Source: Alistipes sp. (GTDB lineage: Bacteria > Bacteroidota > Bacteroidia > Bacteroidales > Rikenellaceae). From it: 64,000 nt of DNA. The notes beneath the pieces are model-generated. The model ran no database searches and was not told where the DNA came from. It saw nothing but the letters and a program-made list of their open reading frames with translations. Within the stretch, counting starts at the first letter, position 1. Each line of letters begins with the position of its first letter. A program made the translations under genes and the position numbers. This document shows positions 24,831 through 33,369 of the stretch, piece after piece. The stretch spans positions 221,043 through 285,042 of the forward strand of contig JALENN010000008.1 in NCBI GenBank assembly GCA_022767745.1, in the 5' to 3' direction.

Positions 24831-25604
24831 ATGATAGAGCATATCCCATATTGGATTTTTGTTGCTGGCGCAGTCGCAGCGATGCTGTGCGCCGCTGTCC
24901 TGGCCTGTACGGCCTACGGTCGGAGTGCGAAATTGCGCGACATGGTGCGCTTTGTCGTCTCGCCCGTGGAGTATGACGCGGCCGATCGTGCCGCAGGCAG
25001 TATCCTCAAAACATTCCTGTGGTTCTTCGTAATACATCTGTCTGTCACGGTATTGTTCCATGTGGCCGATTTGGCGTTGTTCGGCGATGTTAAGCCTGCG
25101 AACAGTGTGGGCAGTGCTGCGGATAAGTTTCCTGTGTGGTTTATACTTGCTGTGCCGCCCCTGCTCGAGGAGATAGCGTTCCGCCTGCCGTTGAGACGCC
25201 GCCGCGGTTTTGTGGCGTTGTCGGCTGCGGCTCTGGCATTTATCGTCTCGGCTCCGATTGCCGGAACTATGGTTTACGAGGTGTCGTGGCCTCGTATTGC
25301 CGTTGCCGCAGCGGCTGCGGCAATATTCTGGAAATGGGGGTATGCGTGGACACGCAGGGTTGATTTCCGAGTGTGGTTTTGGGGCGTTGCCGTATTGTTC
25401 TCGATATTGCATATGGCAAATTATGGTTCCGACATTGTCGGCGTTGGCGGCTGGATCAGAGTTCTGCTTGCCGAGACGGCCAGGATACCAAGTGCATTGA
25501 TGTTCGGCTATGTACGATTGCGTCATGGCTTCGGCGTTGCCGTAGTGCTACATCTGATAAACAATATTCTGCCTTTTCTGCTTGTGTCGGGCGCTGGCGT
25601 GTGA
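24831..25604 (+). CDS. CPBP-family intramembrane metalloprotease
   Basis: A 257-residue membrane protein with about seven hydrophobic segments. ATG 24831 is preferred over a TTG 21 bases upstream. The three CPBP (Rce1-like, formerly Abi) motifs are present: EExxxR as LLEEIAFR (Glu113, Glu114, Arg118), FxxxH as FSILH near residue 194, and HxxxN as HLINN near 243. These form the presumed metal and catalytic site inside the membrane. Bacterial members process prenylated-like or peptide substrates and some give bacteriocin immunity. No bacteriocin gene is visible nearby. Confidence 0.8.
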   Translation: MIEHIPYWIFVAGAVAAMLCAAVLACTAYGRSAKLRDMVRFVVSPVEYDAADRAAGSILKTFLWFFVIHLSVTVLFHVADLALFGDVKPANSVGSAADKFPVWFILAVPPLLEEIAFRLPLRRRRGFVALSAAALAFIVSAPIAGTMVYEVSWPRIAVAAAAAAIFWKWGYAWTRRVDFRVWFWGVAVLFSILHMANYGSDIVGVGGWIRVLLAETARIPSALMFGYVRLRHGFGVAVVLHLINNILPFLLVSGAGV

Positions 25605-25960
25605 TTTATATGATTTATTATCAGTGTGTTTTATTAAATTATGGGCCGAGCGCGATAATTTGGCGTCGCAAATATTGTTCGCGAGTGTTAATCAGTTGGT
25701 TTTCTGTTTGATAAATCTGTATGGCTGCGCGTTGTATTTATATGACTGGAACATATCTCCGCAGTCGTTTTGCTGTTGCTGTAATGCGGCGGCGCGGATG
25801 CAGATACAATACATGTGCGTGATGCACGGCGTTTTATATTTTGGGTGGAGTAGTCGGAGTGTTGTTATCCCCCGCCATTAATTTAACATAAGAGAAATAT
25901 TACATCAAAAGGATTCCGCAAAAGAGGTGAGGCTTTGACCCTTGTTCTTGCATGTTTATC
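25605..25960. other. 356-base stretch without a recognisable gene
   Basis: Between the CPBP gene and the convergent alpha/beta hydrolase. It is AT-richer than its surroundings. Frames here are Cys- and Trp-rich, unlike a real protein. No hairpin followed by a T-run, tRNA or repeat was recognised. Confidence 0.5.
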
Positions 25961-26779
25961 TTATCGCGAATTGATAGAACTCAGGATGATTTGTTTGACT
26001 TCCGTTGCGGCGTGGCGCTCGAGGAATGGCGTATGGCCGCATAGGTCGAGTATGTGAGCGTCGAACTCAACGCCGGCGCGCGTGAGCGGTTCTGTGACAC
26101 CTTCCGCCGGGTGAGGATCCTCGCGTCCGTGTATAACTGTAACGGGACAATCTATCGTGCGAAGTATATCGTGCCACCGGCCGTCGTTGCGCAGGCGTAC
26201 AGCTTCAGGCCACAGCGCCGTGTATGCTGCGGCGTCGAACGGCATGTCATTTACGAATGGAATAGCCTCCACGTTATCGCTTATATTGGTCAGGCGTTCA
26301 ACCTCACGCAGTGCCGCTTGCTGTTGTGGCGTATGTCCTTCACACGATTCGAGTGTGGCGACGGCTCTCTTGAATGCGGTGCGCTGCTCTGCATCGAGTC
26401 TGGCCTCGCGGCGGATTGTGATCATATCGGCATAACGTACCTCGAACGGAGGCGTTGAGATGAGAATTATCCGGCGTACGTCTGTCGGGTATCGGGTTGC
26501 GTAAAGTATGGCGAGCCACGCACCCCATGAGTGGCCGATAAGCGTTACGGATCGAGTCGCTGAATATAGTTCTATCTGGTGACGGAGTTCAAGTGTGACC
26601 GGGTCGATGGAGTTTTGCGTCTGAAAGGCCTCTACGATACCGGGCGCGCGGGATGCTTTGCCGTTCGATCCTGCGAGCAATTCGGCCAGCGGGCGCATGG
26701 ATCCGGCAGCACCCGGTCCGCCGTGAAGCAGAAAAAGCTCAAACGGAGCCTTCCCGTATAGCCTTGCTCCCGTGTGCAT
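25961..26779 (-). CDS. Alpha/beta hydrolase, proline iminopeptidase-like
   Basis: A 272-residue cytoplasmic hydrolase. LFLLHGGPGAAGSM near residues 16-28 is the HGGPG oxyanion loop characteristic of prolyl iminopeptidases. The nucleophile is Ser84 in LIGHSWGAWLA, the acid is in VIHGREDPHP and the His in DLCGHTPFLE. It probably cleaves N-terminal Pro from peptides, which would fit with the S9 peptidase in the window, but other small-molecule esterase roles are possible. Monocistronic and convergent with the CPBP gene. Confidence 0.72.
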   Translation of the reverse strand: MHTGARLYGKAPFELFLLHGGPGAAGSMRPLAELLAGSNGKASRAPGIVEAFQTQNSIDPVTLELRHQIELYSATRSVTLIGHSWGAWLAILYATRYPTDVRRIILISTPPFEVRYADMITIRREARLDAEQRTAFKRAVATLESCEGHTPQQQAALREVERLTNISDNVEAIPFVNDMPFDAAAYTALWPEAVRLRNDGRWHDILRTIDCPVTVIHGREDPHPAEGVTEPLTRAGVEFDAHILDLCGHTPFLERHAATEVKQIILSSINSR

Positions 26780-26890
26780 GATTTTGTCTGGTGCGAATTG
26801 TCGCGGATAATTATGTTAAATAATTTTTCCTCGTTTTGAAGGCCTCTGTTTCGCGTACGACGGATTGAACGCGTCTGCGTTTTCGGTGTG

Positions 26891-27340
26891 TCACGACGGA
26901 GTGTAACTCTCGAAGGTGTGGTCGTCGTACATGACGATGATACGTTTTACCTTTCCGTGGCGGCCAGCATCCGACACCATCGCTTGTGCCGCATTGATTG
27001 TGGCCGACGGTTGGGCGGTCGTCTCTTCAGTTGCCGGTGGCGTTCCTCCGGGTGATGGCTCGATGCCGTTGCCGAACAGTTGCGGAGTTTGCGGTTCCGA
27101 TGTCGTCGCAGATTCCGGTGTTGCGTCGTTGCTGCGGTACATTGGTCCCTGGTCGAGCAGCAGCCAATCGGGATTGATAGAGGGAAAGCGGCGGAGTATC
27201 TTCTGGACAAAATCGAAGCTCGGCTTGTTACGCCCCGATAGGATATGGGAGATCCCCGAGGGTTGTATTCCGAGCAACTCTGCAAGTCGGCTGGATGTCA
27301 ACCCTTCGCTTCGCATCAAACTGAGCAATTTTTCACGCAT
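26891..27340 (-). CDS. XRE-family helix-turn-helix regulator
   Basis: A 149-residue DNA-binding protein. The start MREKLLSLMRSEG at 27340 is chosen because the promoter lies just upstream (27355-27385), and a longer frame to 27469 reads through operators. Residues 8-60 form the HTH: LTSSRLAELLGIQPSGISHILSGRNKP, with the recognition helix around QPSGISHILSG. A Pro/Thr/Ala-rich linker (about 80-125) leads to a C-terminal strand VKRIIVMYDDHTFESYTP, a tail seen in many Bacteroidota XRE proteins. It likely represses its own promoter through the TTACAnnTGTAA sites upstream. Other targets are unknown. Confidence 0.82.
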   Translation of the reverse strand: MREKLLSLMRSEGLTSSRLAELLGIQPSGISHILSGRNKPSFDFVQKILRRFPSINPDWLLLDQGPMYRSNDATPESATTSEPQTPQLFGNGIEPSPGGTPPATEETTAQPSATINAAQAMVSDAGRHGKVKRIIVMYDDHTFESYTPS

Positions 27341-27354
27341 ATCGTAAGTTTTTA

Positions 27355-27385
27355 CAAATATAACACATTTTTCTTTTGTAAACAA
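27355..27385 (-). promoter_or_regulatory. Promoter of the XRE gene, overlapping an operator
   Basis: Minus strand TTG (27385-27383), 20 bases, then TATATTTG (27362-27355). The -7 box lies inside the operator copy at 27352-27363, and another copy (27394-27405) abuts the -33 side. Confidence 0.65.
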
Positions 27386-27793
27386 GCTGATTTGTACAAA
27401 TGTAAAAGCGAACAAAGTGATGAAAATGTTTACAACTGTAACGATCGATATTAGGTTAAAATGCGACATATGTTATTATTAAAGCTTTACTCTTGATTAT
27501 GACGTGTAATTCATTGATATAAATCTTATTATATCGGCATAAATGTCGCGTATGCTTATATTTGGTCAAGATGCCTCGTCCGAGGTTGTATTGTTGAAGT
27601 GTATATGCATATGTTTGCCACAAAATGCTGGTATTATGTGCTTTATGTTTGAATATTCAGCTTTTTGATTCAGGGTTTTTGGTCTCAATGCGTAGCCGTT
27701 TACCGACTCCTACCCTATCATTACAAATGTAACAATTAACATTTGCCAATCATCCACATGGATTACAATGGTAGATTTAGATGGGTATTATAA

Positions 27794-27823
27794 TTGTAAA
27801 ATAGTCATAACTGGTTACATTTG
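27794..27823 (+). promoter_or_regulatory. Possible rightward promoter inside the operator array
   Basis: TTG at 27794-27796, 19 bases, then TACATTTG at 27816-27823. Both elements fall in operator copies. Rightward transcription would meet the hairpin at 27930-27960 after about 130 bases with no gene between. Confidence 0.4.
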
Positions 27824-27837
27824 TAATGTGAAAATTT

Positions 27838-27853
27838 TTTGTCCGAGGACAAA
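27838..27853. repeat. Perfect inverted repeat TTTGTCC-GA-GGACAAA
   Basis: Seven-base arms with a two-base centre, distinct from the TTACAnnTGTAA dyad. Its core GTCCGAGG recurs at 27578-27585 within a smaller palindrome. A second DNA-binding protein could recognise it. Confidence 0.5.
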
Positions 27854-27929
27854 TTCTCTTTATTTGAACCCTCGTATTGTTTACAACTGTTAATAGTTTT
27901 ATTGAAGCGGATATTATGTTAAAAATAAA

Positions 27930-27967
27930 AATAGGGTAACGTTTGTAACGCTACCCTATTGATTTTT
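27930..27967. terminator. Terminator downstream of the HIT gene, usable in both directions
   Basis: An AATAGGGTA / TACCCTATT stem with extended pairing. It is followed by T-rich sequence on both strands (TTTTTATTTTT on minus, GATTTTTAG on plus). Confidence 0.75.
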
Positions 27968-27981
27968 AGTATGATATATGT

Positions 27982-28380
27982 TTACTCTTCCGGCTGAGCC
28001 GATATCGACTGTGCGATATTTGTAAACTCTTCAGCCGTTAATTTCAGCTTTTCAGCGCTGAAATCGACATCTTTTTCGCTATTCATGGGGATGAGATGTA
28101 TGTGTGCATGCGGAACTTCAAGCCCGAGCACCACCATTGCAACCTTTTTGCATCCTGAAAAACTGCGAATTTTGTGCGCTACCTTTTTTGCGAAAATGGT
28201 CATGCCTGCGAGGGTCTCGTCGTCGAGGTCGAACAGGTAATCGACCTCCTTTTTAGGTACTACGAGGGTGTGTCCCTTGGCCAGGGGGTTGATGTCGAGG
28301 AAGGCGTAATAGTTTTCGTCCTCGGCGACTTTGTAGCTGGGGATCTCCCCTGCTATAATCTTTGAGAATATCGTTGCCAT
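27982..28380 (-). CDS. HIT-family hydrolase
   Basis: A 132-residue histidine-triad protein (Hint/PKCI type). The active-site motif HAHIHLIP is at residues 91-98. MATIFSKIIAGEIPSYKV and LAKGHTLVVPKKEV are the conserved N-terminal features. It likely hydrolyses nucleoside phosphoramidates or adenylated lysine in the cytoplasm. It is followed by an intrinsic terminator and not linked to an operon. Composition is somewhat AT-rich compared with the recA region to its right. Confidence 0.92.
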   Translation of the reverse strand: MATIFSKIIAGEIPSYKVAEDENYYAFLDINPLAKGHTLVVPKKEVDYLFDLDDETLAGMTIFAKKVAHKIRSFSGCKKVAMVVLGLEVPHAHIHLIPMNSEKDVDFSAEKLKLTAEEFTNIAQSISAQPEE

Positions 28381-28563
28381 AGTCGTTTGGTTTGGTTCCT
28401 TGTCATTTTGTTCAGATGGCGGTTTTACGGCCTGATATAACGCTCTGAGGCGCTTTTATGGGAATAGATGTGGATTCGGGCCTTATTGTTGTTATAAGCC
28501 GTTCATACCCCACCTGTTTCGCTCTGTTGTATAATTATAATCCATTTATGCTTTATTTATACA

Positions 28564-28586
28564 CACCTAAAGTAAAGCTTTAGGTG
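28564..28586. repeat. Inverted repeat CACCTAAAG / CTTTAGGTG
   Basis: Perfect 9-base arms around a 5-base loop in the 279-base gap between the HIT gene and the 172-residue membrane protein gene. No T-run follows, so termination is uncertain. Confidence 0.4.
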
Positions 28587-28659
28587 GGGCTGGTAATGCT
28601 GTATCTATTTTTTTTATGTGCGAAATTCTTAATTGTTGAATAGTCGCGTCGCTACCTGC

Positions 28660-29178
28660 TTAATACTCCTCGTATTTTGGTTTCAGGATTGCGTCGTATA
28701 TCACGGCGCGTTCCATGTCGAATTCTTCGACTATGCGCCCTAAATCATTGTTTTCGTGTGTGCTTACGATTGCCGCCACGGGTTTGTCCTGCAGCTGCCG
28801 CTTGGCATTGGCCTGGGATATTGCGGCATTGCGGTGTGAAGTGTCGCGTGCCTGAGCCGTTGCGGAGGATTGTGTTCGGGGCTTCACGGCATTCCGATGT
28901 GCCGGTGTTGCTGGAATAGCATTTGTTTGCTTTGCCGGTGTCGCGGCGGGTCGTGGCACGGTTTTGTGTTGCTGTGCAGGTGCCGGTGTGGGCGCGGCTG
29001 TCGGGCGCGATGTGTCGGGCGTTCCTTCGCGGCGGCCGAATATCTCCTCCAGCTGTTTCTGCAGCACGTCGCGTGCCTGCTCGTCGTCCTCAGGCTCGTT
29101 TTGCGGGCGTTTCTGGCTCTTTTGCGAAAGAGAGATAACGGCACCCACGATGAGCAGTATTAGCCATAAATTGTCCAT
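28660..29178 (-). CDS. Small membrane-anchored protein with Pro/Ala-rich linker
   Basis: A 172-residue protein. Residues 3-18 (NLWLILLIVGAVISLS) form one membrane helix, followed by an acidic helix EDDEQARDVLQKQLEEIFGRREG. A long low-complexity linker rich in Ala, Thr and Pro covers about residues 55-130. A C-terminal segment, DLGRIVEEFDMERAVIYDAILKPKYEEY, looks folded and conserved. I know no function. It starts 6 bases after the rel stop, making it the last gene of the bcp-recA-rel run. Topology suggests a cytoplasmic tail linked to the membrane. Confidence 0.75.
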   Translation of the reverse strand: MDNLWLILLIVGAVISLSQKSQKRPQNEPEDDEQARDVLQKQLEEIFGRREGTPDTSRPTAAPTPAPAQQHKTVPRPAATPAKQTNAIPATPAHRNAVKPRTQSSATAQARDTSHRNAAISQANAKRQLQDKPVAAIVSTHENNDLGRIVEEFDMERAVIYDAILKPKYEEY

Positions 29179-29184
29179 CGGCGG

Positions 29185-31404
29185 TTAATTTATCACTCGT
29201 TTTACGGTCTCCATGCCCTTTATGCGTCGCAGTCGCTCTACCAGGGCGTTAAGGCTCTCGGCATCGCGTACGTAGAGGCTCATCGTTCCCTCGAAGATGC
29301 CGTCATGCGACTGTATGTTCACTTCGCGCATGTTGATGCTGAAGTCGTTTGTTACGACATTCGCCAGGTCGAGCAGCAGTCCCATGCGGTCGATTCCCAG
29401 TATCTCGATTGTTGACAGGGGCGAGAGTTTCTTGCACTGCGACCACTGTATCTCTTCCTTCATGATGCACTCGCCGTGTTGCGAGGCCAGGCGGTTGAGT
29501 TCGTCGCACGAGGCCTTGTGTACGATTATCTGGTGGGTTATGGGATCCTTGAATCCTACGACGCTGTCTCCCGGAATGGGCTTGCAGCAGTCGGCTATGA
29601 CGAATGTCGGGGTCTCGGCGGGCGGTTGTGCCGACTCCTCCTTCGTATCCTGCAGGTCGGCATCATCGTCCGTCTCCTCGTCGTTGTCCTTGATGAAGAG
29701 CGTCCAGAACTTCAGCAGCTTGCTCTTGGCATTCGACTTGACCACCTTTTCGAGGTTGTCGAGCGTGACTATGCCGGCGCCGATCTTGGTGTAGAGCTCC
29801 TCCTTCGTGCTGCAGTCGTATGCCGATATTAGCTTGCGTATGACGCGGCCGTTGGGTGTGAGGTTCAACTCGGCGAGTTTCTCGTCGAGGAGCTTCATGC
29901 CGCGCTGTATGTTGTGCTCCTGCTCGCGCTTAAGGTAGCTCTTGATGGCCTGCTTGGCTTTCGACGTAAGGACGAACTCCAGCCATTCGGCCTTGGGCTT
30001 TGACGAGTCGGAGGTGATGATCTCGACCTGGTCGCCCGTGTTGAGCTGCGTGGTCAGGGGCTGAATCTTGTGGTTGATTTTGGCACCTATGGCCGTGTTG
30101 CCTATCTTGGTGTGTACGTCGTAGGCGAAATCGAGTGCCGTTGCGCCGCAAGGCAGACGTCGGGCCTCGCCCTTGGGGGTGAAGACCGCAACCTCCGAGG
30201 TGTAGAGCGAGAGTTTGAAGTTGTCGAGGAAATCGACGGCGTTCTCGGTCGGGCTGTCCAGCGCCGCGCGTATCTTCTTGAGCCACTTGTCGAACTCGTC
30301 CTCGTCGTGCGAGATGGTGGCGTGCTTGTATTTCCAGTGTGCGGCGAATCCCCTCTCGGCGATCTCCTCCATGCGTTGCGTGCGTATCTGCACCTCGACC
30401 CAGATGCCGTCGGGACCCATGACGGTCGAGTGCAGCGCCTCATAGCCGTTGGCCTTGGGTATGCTGATCCAGTCGCGCAGGCGGTCGGGCTTTGGGGTAT
30501 AGATGTCCGTAATCGACGAATATATCTGCCAGCACTGAGTCTTCTCCGACGGAAACTCCAGTGGCTGGAAGACGATGCGTATGGCAAACAGGTCGTATAT
30601 CTCCGAGAACGGGATCTGTTTGCGCATCATCTTCGTCCAGATTGAATAGACGCTCTTGACGCGTCCCGATATCTCGTATTTGAAGCCGTTGCGGTCGAGC
30701 GCATCCGCAATGGGTGCGCAGAAGCGGCGTATGTACTCCTCGCGTGCGGCCGATGTTTCGTTTATCTGGCGCGTGATCTCCTCGTACTCCTTGGGGAAGC
30801 GGTATTTCATGCAGAGATCCTCGAGTTCGGTCTTTATGGCATAGAGTCCTAGGCGGTATGCCAGCGGCGCGAAGAGGTATATGGTCTCGCTGGTGATTTT
30901 GATCTGCTTGTTCTGGGGCATTGAGCCCAGCGTACGCATGTTGTGCAGGCGGTCGGCTATCTTTATGAGGATGACGCGCACGTCGTCCGAGAGTGTGAGC
31001 AGCACCTTGCGGAAATACTCGGCCTGGAGCGACGTGTCGGCGTTGAAGACGCCCGACATTTTGGTCAGGCCGTCGACCATCGTGGCTATCTTGTGCCCGA
31101 AGATGTGCTCGATATCCTCCACCGTGTAGTCGGTGTCCTCGACCACGTCGTGCAGCAGCGCCGCGACTACCGACTTGACGCCGAGTCCTATCTCGTCGAC
31201 AACGATCCTGGCCACTGCAATGGGATGCAGGAGGTACGGCTCGCCCGAACGGCGCCGTACCCCCTGATGGGCCTCTTTGGCAAGGAAGAAAGCACGTTTG
31301 ATGAGGGTCCAGTCCTCAGGTTTCTTGCATATCTTCTTACACGATTCTAACAGTTCGCCCCAGTCGCTCTCGATGAGCTTCTCATCCTCGGCAGTGTAAT
31401 TCAT
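29185..31404 (-). CDS. rel: Bifunctional (p)ppGpp synthetase/hydrolase
   Basis: A 739-residue RSH protein controlling the stringent response. The hydrolase HD motif is intact (ALLHDVVEDTDYT near residues 81-93). The synthetase domain contains GRVKSVYSIWTKMMRKQ, YDLFAIRIVF and VEVQIRTQRMEEIAERGFAAHWKYK. A TGS domain follows (VFTPKGEARRLPCGATALDFAY, near 405), then a conserved-Cys region and a C-terminal ACT domain (LLDLANVVTNDFSINMREVNIQS). With both active sites present it can make and destroy the alarmone. It starts 5 bases after the recA stop, so the two are co-transcribed. Confidence 0.95.
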   Translation of the reverse strand: MNYTAEDEKLIESDWGELLESCKKICKKPEDWTLIKRAFFLAKEAHQGVRRRSGEPYLLHPIAVARIVVDEIGLGVKSVVAALLHDVVEDTDYTVEDIEHIFGHKIATMVDGLTKMSGVFNADTSLQAEYFRKVLLTLSDDVRVILIKIADRLHNMRTLGSMPQNKQIKITSETIYLFAPLAYRLGLYAIKTELEDLCMKYRFPKEYEEITRQINETSAAREEYIRRFCAPIADALDRNGFKYEISGRVKSVYSIWTKMMRKQIPFSEIYDLFAIRIVFQPLEFPSEKTQCWQIYSSITDIYTPKPDRLRDWISIPKANGYEALHSTVMGPDGIWVEVQIRTQRMEEIAERGFAAHWKYKHATISHDEDEFDKWLKKIRAALDSPTENAVDFLDNFKLSLYTSEVAVFTPKGEARRLPCGATALDFAYDVHTKIGNTAIGAKINHKIQPLTTQLNTGDQVEIITSDSSKPKAEWLEFVLTSKAKQAIKSYLKREQEHNIQRGMKLLDEKLAELNLTPNGRVIRKLISAYDCSTKEELYTKIGAGIVTLDNLEKVVKSNAKSKLLKFWTLFIKDNDEETDDDADLQDTKEESAQPPAETPTFVIADCCKPIPGDSVVGFKDPITHQIIVHKASCDELNRLASQHGECIMKEEIQWSQCKKLSPLSTIEILGIDRMGLLLDLANVVTNDFSINMREVNIQSHDGIFEGTMSLYVRDAESLNALVERLRRIKGMETVKRVIN

Positions 31405-31409
31405 GTCGT

Positions 31410-32423
31410 CTATTTTTGCGTTTTCATCGCTTCGCGTACCTTGGCTTCGATCTCGTCACAAAGCTCCTTGTTGCTCTTCAGCAGCTCCTTGACCGCGTCG
31501 CGACCCTGTCCAATCTTCTGCTCGCCGTACGAGAACCACGAACCCGCCTTGCGGATGACGCCGTAGTCGACGCCCAGGTCGATGATCTCGCCTATCTTCG
31601 AGATGCCCTCGCCGAACATGATGTCGAACTCGGCCTTCTTGAACGGGGGTGCCACCTTGTTCTTTACGACCTTTACCTTGGTGCGTGTACCGAGCTGTTC
31701 CTCGCCGTCCTTGATTATCGAGGCGCGGCGTATGTCGATGCGGACGCTGGCGTAGAACTTCAGCGCGTTACCGCCCGTTGTGGTCTCGGGGTTGCCGTAT
31801 ACGACGCCGATCTTGTCGCGCAGCTGGTTGATGAAGATACATACGGTCTTTGTTTTCGAGATGCTTGCCGTGAGTTTGCGCAGCGCCTGCGACATGAGGC
31901 GGGCCTGGAGTCCCATCTTCGAGTCGCCCATCTCACCCTCGATCTCGGCCTTGGGCGTGAGCGCCGCCACCGAGTCGATGACGATGATGTCGATTGCGCT
32001 CGAGCGGATGAGCGAGTCGGCTATCTCGAGGGCCTGCTCGCCGTTGTCGGGCTGCGATATGAGCAGGTTGTCGACGTCGACACCCAGTTTCTGGGCGTAG
32101 AAGCTGTCGAAGGCATGCTCGGCGTCGATGAAGGCGGCGATGCCTCCGGCCTTCTGAGCCTCGGCTATGGCGTGTATGGCCAGCGTCGTCTTACCCGACG
32201 ACTCGGGGCCGAAGATCTCGATTACGCGGCCCTTGGGGTATCCTCCCACGCCGAGGGCTATGTCGAGCGTGATCGATCCCGACGGTATTACGGGGACGTC
32301 GGTGACCGACTCGCTGCTCATGCGCATTATCGAGCCCTTGCCGAAGTCCTTCTCTATCTTTTCCATCACCGCGTTAAGCACCTTGAGCTTATCGGGGTTG
32401 ACCTGTGTCTTTTCGGTTGCCAT
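31410..32423 (-). CDS. recA: Recombinase A
   Basis: A 337-residue RecA that forms filaments on single-stranded DNA for strand exchange and SOS signalling. Walker A is GPESSGKTT at residues 72-80. Walker B is [22 protein letters not shown], with loop L1 following, and [22 protein letters not shown] is the conserved L2 region. Length is typical. It lies 14 bases after bcp and 5 bases before rel on the same strand. No obvious LexA-type dyad was recognised in front of the run. Confidence 0.97.
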   Translation of the reverse strand: MATEKTQVNPDKLKVLNAVMEKIEKDFGKGSIMRMSSESVTDVPVIPSGSITLDIALGVGGYPKGRVIEIFGPESSGKTTLAIHAIAEAQKAGGIAAFIDAEHAFDSFYAQKLGVDVDNLLISQPDNGEQALEIADSLIRSSAIDIIVIDSVAALTPKAEIEGEMGDSKMGLQARLMSQALRKLTASISKTKTVCIFINQLRDKIGVVYGNPETTTGGNALKFYASVRIDIRRASIIKDGEEQLGTRTKVKVVKNKVAPPFKKAEFDIMFGEGISKIGEIIDLGVDYGVIRKAGSWFSYGEQKIGQGRDAVKELLKSNKELCDEIEAKVREAMKTQK

Positions 32424-32437
32424 ATATGATTTTGATG

Positions 32438-32908
32438 TTATTCGTTTTTATCCAGTTCGGTTATAATCTGAGTGTAGTGGTTCTTTGTGTCGACCTTCTC
32501 GAAGATACGGTCGATGCGTCCCTGCTCGTCGATGAGGAATGTGGTGCGTGCCACGCCCATGTATTTGCGTCCGTACATCGACTTTTCGACCCACACGCCG
32601 TAGGCTTCGCATATGGCGTGGTCGGTGTCGGCCAGCAGGGTGAAGTTCAGTTCGTGCTTGTCGCAGAAGTTGCGGTGCGAGCGTTCGCTGTCGGGACTTA
32701 CGCCTATGATGCGGTATCCGCGCCGGGCGAGTTCGGCCTTGCCGTCGCGCAGGCTTTTGGCCTCGAGCGTGCAGCCCGACGTGTTGTCCTTGGGGTAGAA
32801 ATAGAGTATCGTGCGCGTACCTTTCAGCTGGGCAAGCGATAGAGTCTCACCGTCTTGCGTCGTAGCGGTAAAGTCGGGGGCGATGACTCCAATCTTGAGT
32901 TTGGTCAT
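32438..32908 (-). CDS. bcp: Thioredoxin-dependent thiol peroxidase (Bcp/PrxQ)
   Basis: A 156-residue peroxiredoxin reducing hydroperoxides. The peroxidatic Cys46 is in [19 protein letters not shown] possible resolving Cys is near residue 79 (FCDKHELNF) and not five residues after the first, where PrxQ proteins often have it. [21 protein letters not shown] is the usual N-terminus. First gene of the bcp-recA-rel run, with a -7 element at 32939-32946. Confidence 0.92.
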   Translation of the reverse strand: MTKLKIGVIAPDFTATTQDGETLSLAQLKGTRTILYFYPKDNTSGCTLEAKSLRDGKAELARRGYRIIGVSPDSERSHRNFCDKHELNFTLLADTDHAICEAYGVWVEKSMYGRKYMGVARTTFLIDEQGRIDRIFEKVDTKNHYTQIITELDKNE

Positions 32909-32938
32909 AACAGCGAATCTTATGGGTTACAATAATCC

Positions 32939-32946
32939 CAAAGTTA
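32939..32946 (-). promoter_or_regulatory. -7 element for the bcp-recA-rel run
   Basis: Minus strand TAACTTTG, 31 bases before the bcp start. No clear -33 element is visible. Confidence 0.5.
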
Positions 32947-32985
32947 CGCAAATTTCCCCGAATACCGAAATTCCGTGCACATTTT

Positions 32986-33198
32986 TTAATCCCACATCAT
33001 GACGGTCTGCACCTGTCGGTCGAACTCCTCCTGCGACGTGTTTAGCCGTTTGTGGCATGCCGGGCAGCGTATCGGCCGCTCCATCTCGACGTAGCTCTCG
33101 CACCCTACGCAGCGCGGCAGCATGCCGAACGATTGATCTTCGCTGTAGTTGAACTCCGTGTTGCAGTGCTGGCATCTGATTCTGTAAGCGATTCCCAT
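32986..33198 (-). CDS. Small zinc-ribbon protein
   Basis: A 70-residue protein starting MGIAYRIRCQHCNTEF. Three CxxC knuckles (CQHC, CVGC, CPAC) can bind one or two zinc ions. An acidic-basic C-terminal helix (SQEEFDRQVQTVMMWD) follows. A longer in-frame start upstream lacks similarity to the compact ribbon and is unlikely. I recall similar short zinc ribbons in Bacteroidota but know no function. It is monocistronic between bcp and the WYL regulator gene. Confidence 0.75.
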   Translation of the reverse strand: MGIAYRIRCQHCNTEFNYSEDQSFGMLPRCVGCESYVEMERPIRCPACHKRLNTSQEEFDRQVQTVMMWD

Positions 33199-33369
33199 GG
33201 TCGTAAGTTTTTTGTGGTTTAACATCCGTTTTCCGTTGTTTCGTAATGCAAAGTAACGGACGCGGAGTGACAACTTGTGACACAGGGTGTCTTTCCGTGA
33301 AATTTTTTGTCACGGATGCCTTTATTGTCTTTGCCGTATGGTCTTTGCGGGGATGCGGCGGCCGTGTGG

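Larger units (their letters stand above)
27341..27930. promoter_or_regulatory. Operator array, dyad TTACAnnTGTAA, upstream of the XRE gene
   Basis: An AT-rich intergenic region with no gene. Perfect copies of TTACAnnTGTAA lie at 27430-27441, 27721-27732 and 27815-27826. One-mismatch copies lie at 27352-27363, 27394-27405, 27788-27799 and 27881-27892, and a weaker one at 27763-27774. A related form is inside the terminator at 27936-27948. They form two clusters, 27352-27441 beside the XRE start and 27721-27892 further upstream. The dyad contains the -7 element TAnnTTTG when its centre is AA or TT, so a bound regulator would cover the promoter. Confidence 0.7.

Noticed and set aside
24831..25604. 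Abortive-infection phage defence gene
   Set aside because: CPBP proteins are sometimes named Abi, but the motifs only show an intramembrane protease and the neighbours are not defence genes.
25582..25881. A short plus-strand frame after the CPBP gene
   Set aside because: It overlaps the CPBP end and has an improbable Cys/Trp-rich composition with no promoter.
27442..27720. A hidden small gene or CRISPR-like array between the two operator clusters
   Set aside because: No open frame of useful size, and the repeated dyads are not evenly spaced and have no unique spacers of equal length, so CRISPR does not fit.
31416..32429. A 337-codon plus-strand frame exactly opposite recA
   Set aside because: RecA is certain on the minus strand. 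The mirror frame is a by-product of its codon use.
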